Source: Zygnema cylindricum (taxonomy: Eukaryota; Streptophyta; Zygnematophyceae; Zygnematales; Zygnemataceae). Taken from it: a stretch of 62,000 nt of DNA. Below the pieces are notes generated by a model. It saw nothing but the letters and a program-made list of their open reading frames with translations, ran no database searches and was not told the origin of the DNA. This document shows, piece after piece, positions 10,407 through 19,636 of the stretch (positions within the stretch are counted from its first letter, which is position 1; every line of letters begins with the position of its first letter). The translations under genes and the position numbers were made by a program. Where the stretch lies: the NCBI GenBank assembly GCA_037447655.1, contig JBBHKE010000820.1, positions 1-62,000 of the forward strand, given 5' to 3'.

Positions 10407-10818
10407 CTGTCAGCTGCCGTACAGAACCGGTCAACCGCTTTAGTACAAATTCGTACTGCTAGGAAAGGACTAGCCTGAAAGGCTGAAACCCCTATTAATT
10501 CTCCTGGAAACTCTGCTTTGGCCATCGCATGAATCCAAAAGTCTCTCCTTGTTGTGCATTTGATGGAGCACAAAAATTCTTACAGAATATAAAACTGTCT
10601 TAGATGGTGAGTTTTTCATCTCTCTTTATAGATTTACTTTCTTCTTTGCTCTTGTAAAACTTATTCTTGTCCTTTTCTCGTCTTTTTTTGTGTTTAACCC
10701 TTCTGTTTTTTACTATCACCTGTTGTTTCTGCAATTATCAATGTAAATAAATCAGTGGTAAATAGATCATCGGTGTGTAGTGAATTATTTCTTGTACACT
10801 GTTATGCATTGAATTCAC
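10407..10818. other. No gene recognised
   Basis: Short frames only, none with a family resemblance. T-rich around 10610-10740. Confidence 0.3.
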
Positions 10819-11030
10819 TGCACCTTGTATTATTATTAGCGTCAATGGTTTTCTCCACTTTATTTAACTTTTCTCCGGATACACGTGTCCAGTTTCAGTT
10901 TGGAGACAGCCAAGCGAAAGGTAAGGTCCATAGCTTTCCATTGCAATTGTCGGATTAATAATCAGACACGTGTGCACGGAGAAATAATGATTTAAGCGGG
11001 GAAAGAAACGTTGACGCTAATAAAGGTGTA
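10819..11030. mobile_element. Small element related to 4275-4494
   Basis: The left end has 'tgcacctt' and then 'attattagcgtcaa'; the right end has 'ttgacgctaat' and then 'aaaggtgta', an imperfect inverted repeat. The middle carries 'gcgaaaggtaaggt', close to the middle of the element at 4275-4494, and 'cagacacgtgtgcac', close to the first bases of the window. It is 212 bases and non-coding. Confidence 0.45.
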
Positions 11031-11399
11031 CATGGTGTAACTCAGTAATGCATGCTATTGCTGATTCCGTAAGTGCTTACTGAAACTGAATAGTTACAGT
11101 TGAGAAAGTAAGCGTTTATTGAAGTGAGATAGTGGTGTATGGAGCTTCAGTTTGTAGCTTTTAAGAACAAAAATAATGTCGTTCTTTTCCATAATTAGAT
11201 CTTTCCTTTGTTTATCATTGAGAAATGAATAAATTTTATCAAACAATAATTGTTATCGACAGCCAGTGTTAAATTTCTTTGATCTGTAGTATTACTGATT
11301 TTTATGAATTTGACTTGTGGATCAATAGCAAGTCATAAGTTCTAGAGTTTAACCACATTTTCCACCTAATTTCATGTGGATACAAATCCTAACAAACAA

Positions 11400-12000
11400 A
11401 AGGTTTGTGTGCTATATACTTATATTACTAAAATTTTAAATTTTACATTAACAACCTCGAAAAATGTCAAAAATACTGTTGATTGACACTGTGTACTAAT
11501 ATTGCTTAAGCTTGTGATTCCACATTTATAACACAAATGTCAAAAGCATAATTTTTTCTAATACCTTAGGTCAAAACTGTGGACGTATATTACTTCAAAT
11601 TGTGAATTTCACATTAATAACACCATCAGAAATGTCAGAGGCATTCTGTGAAAATGTCAAAAACGATTTTTTTTACAATGCTGTTGGTCAAAACTTTATA
11701 TTTATGTTGGTAAAATTTGTTAATTTTACAACAAAACCTTTGAAGATATCAGAAGCAAAAACTTTTATAACACTTTTGATGGAAAATGGGCACGTACATT
11801 GCTGAAGTTTGTGAACTTCACATTAAAAAACCTCTGAAAACGTCAATTTTTATAATACTGTTGACAGAAAGCCTGTACTTATATTGCCTGCTGATGGAAA
11901 ATGTGCACCTACAATTCTAAAATGTGTGAACTTCGCATTAAAAAACCCCTGAAAATGTTGATTTTTACCATATTTTGATGGAAAATTTGTACTTACATGG
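11400..12000 (+). repeat. Degenerate tandem repeat, about six units of 80-110 bp
   Basis: A motif of the form 'ttcacattaa' followed by 'aac', then 'ctga' and 'aaatgtc', recurs near 11445, 11522, 11610, 11722, 11817 and 11930. Between the anchors 'tgatggaaaat' and 'tacttatattgc' recur. Units differ by many substitutions. The array ends just before the candidate first exon of the fatty acid hydroxylase. Confidence 0.6.
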
Positions 12001-12012
12001 CGATGACAGGCA

Positions 12013-13888
12013 ATGGTGGAAAGGCATCTCGCTGCATCCATGACTTCCGACAGTACCCCGTTAAGGTTTTTTTTTTTTCTTTTTATTTTTAATACTATTT
12101 TTTTAAATTCATTGGCCATTTTTTCTCTCTCTCACTCTTGCTTGAGTTCTAATTATGAGCAAGTTTTTTTTTTTTGTTGTTTTATATTCATAGCATATCT
12201 TGCTCCAAAGGTTAATGAAAAGCTCGATTCAGTACCGTTTATTTTTTATTAAATGATACTTTTGTTCTATACCTGAAAATTAGTGTTTCATAATTCTTCA
12301 ATGAATGCAGAAATAATAGATTGACAAATTGCAAAAGTTTTCGAAAAGAATCTCCATTTGAAGTGGACCTTAGTCAACCTCTCGTTTTTCAGGTGGGTTT
12401 CAATGGATTTGTCTGTTTAAACAAATAATGTTTTGTGACATGTTTTTCTTTTTTGGTTTTGTTAGTAGATTGTTTAGTTATTGCCTTTTGATTTGAAGGC
12501 ATATGATTTTTCATGTAGTTAAATGATTTAATGTAAGTGATGAATAAATAAATGACGATGATAAGTAAATGATGAATAAATGAATTGAAAAACGATTTCA
12601 AGTTTATAATAAACAAATGAATGATGAATAGATGGATGGAAAAATGATTTCATGTTCAAACAAGTCAATAATGAATAATTGTTTTGTGTTGAACTGCAAT
12701 TTATAAAATTTTGTACTCTTTTTGAGGCTACATTTATTGTCAAGGACAAAAATGGAAAAAAAAAAACAAGAGTTTGTGAAAATAGACATGACAAAGTGAG
12801 AAATAACTTAGTGGGAAATCGGTGAAGTCATTGTCAAATGTTATTATGAGAATTCTCCTCGTTGGGAAAGTGTATTTTTTTCCATTTTTCACAGAAAACT
12901 TGATTGTTTAGATCCACTTATTGGATTATTATTCTTTTGTCACTTCATTTTCATGACACATTGTACGTTCTTTCTGTTGTTGTATTCAAAATTTTTGGGC
13001 TCACAGGTCGGACATTTGGGAGAAAAATATGACTCCTGGGTCCATCAACCTATCATATCCAAAGAAAGCCCACGATTCTTCGCAAGTGATTTCTGTGAGG
13101 TGTGTTTTATTTTTGTATCAACTTTGTTAAATGATACGGAACATTTTTAGTGGGTATTTCTGCTTCTTTGGTTTTCTCAGTTTTTGTTTTTTTGTGTTCA
13201 GTGCATTAATCTCATTGCTAGTTTACCTTTCGAAAGAGAGAAATAACACCCCTAGTGTTGTAGCGATGACAGAAGTCTTTAAACATATGTGCAAAAAATT
13301 GAGCTGCTTGTGTGAGTTTTCCTTAAAAATCACCTGAGTTTTAAATTTGACTTCCCTGTGAGTGTTGGACAGCTTTCGATGTAATTGTTTTCAGCTCTTT
13401 CTGTTGAACACTTTTGTGAATATATATATGTGTTGTGTATCGGCAGAGTTTTGCCGATAATCTATATGTACCTTTTTTTGGCTTGCTGATAATCGATGTA
13501 TTGGCACGATATATTGACACCGGTGTTATCACCGATAAAAGAACAATAATATCGGCTTTTTATCGCGATAACACCAGTACCGATAACTATCGGCGATAAT
13601 TGTACGGTTCGCACCGTACAATTGTACGGTTTATTCCGTCGTACTGAACCGCCGTTATTCTGTTACACAGAGTACGGAACAGATTGTTACACGCTGCATG
13701 CCACGCTATATATAGTGAAAAATATAATACCGTATATGATAAAGTACTATTTTATAGCGTACTATATTTTTTCCACTTATCGCCGATAAGGAATTTGTTG
13801 GTCTCGGAGCGATAAATCGGGAACCCTGACCATTCGATAACCGATAACTATCGGTATCGCGCGATAAATTTCTTGCCAATACACAACA

Positions 13889-13961
<73 letters not shown>

Positions 13962-15996
13962 ATGTGTATGTGTGTGTGTGTGTGTATTTATATATATGTA
14001 TATGTATTTATATGTGTATACATCTGTATGTTTGATGATGATTCATGCAGAAGCTCTTGATTGGCAAAACCTGTGTAAGGAAGTGCCAATTTGTGAAGTG
14101 GAGTTTGAAATCTTGCCGTTAGTTATCTTTTTGTAACATAAAACACGAACTTACTTCTTCTACACGTCTTATTTTTGCTTGGACTACTTAACCTGGCCTA
14201 GTTCACCATCGTGATATGTTTACAAAAAGCAAAAAGAAAAAGACTTTTCACAAAGCTGCTCATTGAACCCAAAAAAGATCAATCTAGTTTCATTTGGATT
14301 TTATCAATTTATGGAACACCGTGTCAATCTGTGAGACTGAGTTTTTTCGATTTCCACTCTAAGTTTTCAAACCTTTTGTTGGCCGTTGTTCTGGTGCAGT
14401 TCTTCAGTAAAACACAATGGTGGGTTATTCCACTCGTGTGGATACCTGTAGTCCTTTGGATGGAAAGTTCGGCTTTAAGAAAAGGACTACCTCTTGTTGA
14501 ACTACCAGGATATTTAGTAGGTGGTGTCCTCCTCTGGTCCCTTGTAGAGTATTCATTGCATCGATTCCTCTTTCACATGAAGACTTCAAGCTATTGGTGA
14601 GTTACAAATTCACACCTCCCTTTTTCCCTCATGATTGTAACATTTTGTTGAGGGACTTGTGCATTATGTGTACTGTTTGTTGTTTGTTATTGTTTTATTT
14701 TGAATCCATTTCTTCTTCTTGCCACTTTCTCAGGTGTTTAGGAATGAAACGGTGTCCAATTGTCGCTTTCGGAGATTGTCCGGATCCCTGACAGCCAAGA
14801 GGCAAGCAGCACATGAAGCATGATTTTTCTCCGTTTAGTTTCAGTAATGATTTTCATTTGGCTGAGGCCTGGGCTTCTGTGGTATTGGAAAATCTGGAAG
14901 GTTATGAGAATAGTTCAAATGTGCGAAAGTATTGGGAAACGCTAAATGTCGTTTTCCGATACTATATGTCGTTTTCCCATACTCTACCCGTTTTATACGT
15001 TATAATATGCATATAGTATGCGGTGACCATATATAGCATTTCCAATTGGTTTCTCACATTTGAACTATGGTTCTGAGCCTTAGAACCTCGGGAATTTAGG
15101 CACTTTCTATTGTCCTTGCAGTTCTGAACCGAGAGTCGTTTGTTTTTGGTACAGGTCGAATACACTTCATTATATATTTCATGGTTGTCATCACAAACAT
15201 CCTTCTGACAGACTCCGTCTTGTCTTTCCTCCTGTCGCAGCTTCTATGCTCGCTTTTCCGGTGAGTAATGGTGACTATAATGATACTAGGAAGATTACAA
15301 AGTATGAGGAATGGAACCTTGGATAATTTGACATGTGAATGCTTAGAGTCAACTAGTACTACTAGTTCCTTCATCTTTGAGAGTGGTTTTCTTTTTTTTG
15401 GTCAATTGGTCAACAAGAGATTTATGAGAGAGAAGAGAGAAGGAGAGGGAGAGGGAGAGAGAGGGAGAGAGCGGAGGGGAGAAGAGAGAGAGAGAGAAGG
15501 AGAGGGAATTTTTCATGACTTGGGAAAGTGGAGGATTGATTTCAAAACATTTCCACTCTAAGCTTTTTTAAAGGCTATTCCATTTCTTTCAACAATTCAC
15601 GTCAATAAAGATTCTTGAAGCTAAAGCGTCTCACAAATAACAAGAGAGAACCTTCATCGAGCATCTAAAAGAAAAGAGTATAAATCTGTCGTGTCTTTCA
15701 AGAAAGACAAAGAATGGATCCAGGAGCTTCAATTCTTGTGCTAATGGTATTTTGTCCTTATTCATTTAACTTAAATATAAGTCTTTATGGGTATCTTTAA
15801 TTAAGTTTCGAGACTAAAACCATGTGGGATGGGTGTTGTGGTTCGACAGTTATTCGTCTTTTTCCGGTGCTTTCTTTCTGGTCCAGTGACTATGGCTGTT
15901 TTTGGTGGAGGACTTTTGGGATATATCCATTATGACTTAACGCATTATTACCTTCATCATGGCTCTCCTCGGGATAAAACATTGAAGGAACGGAAG
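12013..15996 (+). CDS. Fatty acid 2-hydroxylase, copy 1, lacking its last exon
   Basis: Exons that can be read are 12311-12392, 13007-13099, 14400-14596, 15155-15260 and 15850-15996, all with GT-AG borders and consistent phases. A possible first exon with ATG at 12013 (to 12065) joins in phase but is weakly supported. The product matches plant FAH1/FAH2, ER-membrane di-iron enzymes that 2-hydroxylate very-long-chain fatty acids for sphingolipids. Visible features are [19 protein letters not shown], a membrane stretch [14 protein letters not shown], and histidine boxes HRFLFH, HGCHHKH and HYYLHH. There is no cytochrome b5 domain, as is usual in plants. The final exon, with the last HXXHH box, is missing: after 15996 a GA/GGGA microsatellite leads into kinase sequence. 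This copy alone should be inactive unless spliced to the distal exon at 22394. Confidence 0.8.
13430..13890. mobile_element. CGATA-rich MITE-like element in intron 2 of copy 1
   Basis: Ends GTGTTGTGTATCGGCA and the complement of GTGTTGTGTATTGGCA form a 16-bp inverted repeat with one mismatch, enclosing 461 bases. The interior is full of 'cgataa'/'ttatcg' words and small palindromes such as 'gtacggttcgcaccgtac'. It is non-coding. A homologous copy is at 19130-19593, inherited by the duplication, and a fragment starts at 26853. Confidence 0.65.
13892..14020. repeat. (TA)n-(TG)n microsatellite
   Basis: About 60 bases of TA dinucleotides and then TGTATG/TG repeats, abutting the right end of the MITE. 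The matching place in the duplicate copy (19594-20095) is about four times longer. Confidence 0.9.
15421..15507 (+). repeat. GA microsatellite in hydroxylase intron 4
   Basis: GAGAGAAGGAGAGGG-type repeat; the equivalent tract in the second copy is at about 21477-21555 and slightly shorter. Confidence 0.85.
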
Positions 15997-16002
15997 GTGA
16001 GT

Positions 16003-16284
16003 AGGGGGAGGAGGGATGAGAGGGATGGGAGAGATGGGAAGGATGGGAAGGGAGGGAGGGAGGGAGGTGGGGTGTTAGTTTGTGTAGAATGGGATTTGGG
16101 ATTTAGGAATGAGAGTGTATGAAGTATATCGGAAGGTAGTCTATGTGCGTGTGTGTTTTTCTGTGTCTTTCTTTCTATCTCACCCCCTCTCTGTCTCTCT
16201 CGACCGCCAGCCCGTCCTCCCTCCCTCCCTCCTCTCTCTCTCTTCCTCTCTCCCTCTCCTTCCCTCTCTCTCTCCGTCTCTCAC
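16003..16284. repeat. GGGA and CTCT low-complexity junction
   Basis: A purine-rich GGGATGGGAGA tract (16003-16070), a short unique stretch, then a CTCCCTCTCT tract (16170-16280). The hydroxylase duplication ends in the first tract and the kinase exon begins right after the second, so a recombination or assembly breakpoint lies in here. Confidence 0.85.
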
Positions 16285-17781
16285 CTTGGGCTTCGGGCCT
16301 GAGTCTCCTCCTGAGACTGCCACCTGGCATGAAGTCGTAGATGAGGACGTGCTCTCCTCCCTCGTCGCACCATCCGGCCAATCGCAGAAGATTGGCATGC
16401 GACATGCGAGATATCGTGTCCACCTGCAGATAGGACCACGTGAATAAGTCAAAAAAGGTCTAACATGGCTAACATTAAGTAATGCTGGCTTAAGTTGACT
16501 AATATTGACTCACATTGTCTAGCATTGTCAAACATTGACCAAGATTTTCTAACATCATTACGTAGCATTGGCTAACATTTGACATCAATTTGACTAACAC
16601 TGACTGCTAACATTGACTAACATTAACTAACATTGATTAACATTAACTGGCATTGACTAACATTGACTATTATTGACTCCTAACATTGATTAACATGACT
16701 CACATTGACAAAAATTGACTCCTAGCGTTAACTAACATTGACTCCTAACATTAACTAACATTATCTAACATTGACTAACATTATCTAACATTGACTAACA
16801 TTAACTAACATTGACTAACACTGACTAACATTTACTAACATTGATTAAGATTGGAAGACAATCAGGCAGGATACCGACCATCAGCCGCTTGTTGCATCAG
16901 TGTGTGATGCAATGTCACATTAAAAGACGAAAAAGGCCACCAGAACATCGACCACCATGAGCACGTGAGCGAGACCACATATCAACGTGTGACGCAATGT
17001 CACGCAAAAAGACAAAAAACACCGACACCCAGACAGACCCAGCCATCGACAGTCGACCAATCAACTATCAATCCTCGCCTGCGAGTGACAGGATGTCACA
17101 GAATGTCAAACAAAAAGACAAAAAATACTAATATAATAAAATAGCTCTTCTCCTTACCTCTTTTTGAAAGTCCTGGAGTGTATCTGTGTTGACAGTTCTC
17201 GCCCGTTTTATGGCCCATTCCGTTCCATCCGGAGCCGTTGCACGGTAAACCGTTCCAAAGCCGCCCTGACCAATCAAAAGACGGTCGTTGAAATTTTCCG
17301 TTATCCGTACAATGTCGGCGAGAGGGATCCGTTTTGCGAAAGATTCCTGAATTCGTTGTGAAAAACTGGAGCTTTCCGTTAAGGCATCTGTAACGGAAAA
17401 AACGGAATGGAATATAGTAAGAAAATGTGGCAGATGATGGGGAGGAAAAACGGAACGGTAAAACAAAAAAAACAAAAAAAACCCTATATATATGTATCAC
17501 CTTTTCTTTTATTTATATTTTATTTATGCTGATGTTTATTAGCCAGCTATGCATAACATTTCATTTCTTTTTTGTGACAAACGCAAAAAAAACACAAGAA
17601 CAACACTAAAAAAGCCGTCAAAAAACTATAAACAAATCCTAAAAATGTTTTTTTTTTCCTTTTGTACCTTGGGGTTTGACAATTTGTTGGCAACAAAAGA
17701 AAGCCAAAATTGCTACGATTAAAATTACGGCAGATCCGGCGGAAACGATGATTATACCCCAAATTGGAAACTTGAATTTTC
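16285..17781 (-). pseudogene. Receptor-like kinase fragment: TM, juxtamembrane, kinase N-lobe
   Basis: Three exons read on the minus strand: 17781-17668, 17387-17158 and 16423-16285, with GT-AG borders and matching phases. The first holds a single membrane segment (IIIVSAGSAVILIVAILAFF) followed by CCQQ. The second holds the juxtamembrane region, the glycine loop GQGGFGTVYRA and the lysine motif WAIKRA. The third holds SRMSHANLLRLAGWCDEGG and LIYDFMPGGSL (subdomains III-V). The ectodomain exons upstream and the catalytic C-lobe (HRD, DFG) downstream are absent; both sides run into microsatellites and then hydroxylase copies. The exons themselves have no stops, so this may be a piece of a functional gene displaced by rearrangement or misassembly. 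I cannot place the RLK subfamily. Confidence 0.75.
16455..16850 (+). repeat. Minisatellite of TAACATTGAC units
   Basis: About 30 imperfect copies of a 10-12-base unit, 'taacattgac' with 'ttaac' and 'ctcc' variants. It lies in intron sequence of the kinase fragment, downstream of its third exon's acceptor in genomic terms. No coding sense. Confidence 0.85.
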
Positions 17782-17829
17782 CTGAAAAATAGAATAATTA
17801 AATAATTGGTTGTTTATAAGTAAAATAAT

Positions 17830-18620
17830 TCATGAAGAAATAAACAGACGAATGAAAAAATAATTACTTACATAATTAGGCAAAGGCGCAAAGAATCAAC
17901 AAAATAAATAAACAAACAAACAAATAAAATTAATGAAGAAACGAACGAATAATAATAAAAAAAAAACAAATGAACAAATAAAATTATGGAAGAAACAAAT
18001 AATAAATGAACAAGTAAAAAGAAACAACAAGCAAATAAATAAACAAAAAACAAACACGTAAAAAACAAACAAACAGATAAAAAACAAACACACAAACACG
18101 TGAATAAACTAATCTAGAAACAAACAAACAAATCAAAAAGTTCAAAAATAAAATAAACGAAAATGAAAGAAAAAATGGAAAAAATCAAGAAAAAATGTTA
18201 GTTGAAAGGTTTATGAAAAACAAATTTGACAAAATTGGGAAATCATATAAGAAAGAAAAAAAAACTGAAAGAAACAGAGGGAAAGGAAAGAAAACTGGAA
18301 AATAAAAGACAAAGAGGGAGCAGGGAAGAGAAAAGAAAGAGAGAAACAAGGGAGAAGAAAAACAGAAACACAGAGACGGACAGAGAGGCAAGAGAAGACA
18401 GAGAAGGAAGAGAGAAGGAGGGAAAAGAGAAAAACAAAAAGAGAGAGCAGAGAAATAAAGAGGGAAAAGAAAAAGAAAGAAGAGGGAGAGAGAGGGGCGA
18501 GAGAGAGGGAAGGGAGGGAGAAGAGGCGATAGAGGGAGAGAGAAGAGAAAGCGAGAGAGAAAGAGAGGAAGAACGATGAAAAAGATGGAGAGAGAGGAGG
18601 AGAGAGGAGAGAGAGGGAGA
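17830..18620 (+). repeat. A-rich and GA-rich low-complexity stretch
   Basis: 17880-18140 is 'aaacaaacaaataaa'-type repeat; 18245-18620 is a long GAGAAAGAG tract. The hydroxylase duplicate starts directly at the end of the GA tract (18621). Open frames here are artefacts of composition. Confidence 0.85.
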
Positions 18621-18703
18621 GATTATTATTCTTTTGTCACTTCATTTTCATGACACATTGTACGTTCTTTCTGTTGTTGTATTCAAAATTTTTGGGCTCA
18701 CAG

Positions 18704-19591
18704 GTCGGACATTTGGGAGAAAAATATGACTCCTGGGTCCATCAACCTATCATATCCAAAGAAAGCCCACGATTCTTCGCAAGTGATTTCTGTGAGGTGT
18801 GTTTTATTTTTGTATCAAATTTGTTAAATGATATGGAACATTTTTAGTGGGTATTTCTACTTCTTTGGTTTTCTCAGTTTTTGTTTTTTTCAGTGTTCAG
18901 TGCATTAGTCTCATTGCCAGTTTACCTTTCGAAAGAGAGAAATAACACCCCTAGTGTTGGAGCGATGACAGAAGTCTTTAAACATGTGCAAAAAATTTGA
19001 GCTACTTGTGTGAGTTTTCCTTAAAAATCACCTGAGTTTTAAATTTGACTTCCCTATGAGTGTTGGACAGCTTTCGATGTAATTGTTTTCAGCTCTTTCT
19101 GTTGAACACTTTTGCGAATATATATATTAGTGTTGTGTATTGGCAGGGTTTTGCCGATAATCTATATGTACCTTTTTTTGGCTTGCCGATAATCGATATA
19201 TTGGCACGATATATTGACACCGGTGTTATCGCCGATAAAAGAACGATAATATCGGTTTTTTATCACGATAACACTGGTACCGATAACTATCGGCGATAAT
19301 TGTACGGTTCGTATCGTACATTTGTACGGTTTATTCCGTCGTACTGAACCGCCGTTATTCTGTTACACAGTACGGAACAGATTGTTACACGTTGCATGCC
19401 ACGCTACATACAGTGAAAAATATAATACCGTATATTATAAAGTACTATTATACAGCGTACTATATTTTTTCCACTTATCGCCGATAAGGAATTTGTTGGT
19501 CTCGGAGCGATAAATTGGGACCCCCTGACTGTTCGATAACCGATAACTATCGGTATCGGTGTTATCGCGATAAATTTCTTGCCGATATACA

Positions 19592-19636
<45 letters not shown>

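Larger units (their letters stand above)
12924..16045 (+). repeat. Segmental duplication, left copy
   Basis: Nearly identical to 18621-22094, introns included, with only scattered substitutions and microsatellite length changes. The left border is at 'gattattattcttttgtcac', and the similarity ends inside a GGGATGGGA-type repeat. It covers hydroxylase exons 2-5 but neither the first nor the last exon. Confidence 0.9.

Noticed and set aside
12389-12794. Minus-strand frames of 60-90 codons
   Set aside because: They fall in the hydroxylase intron 1 region with AATGATGAATAA-type repeats and have no domain.
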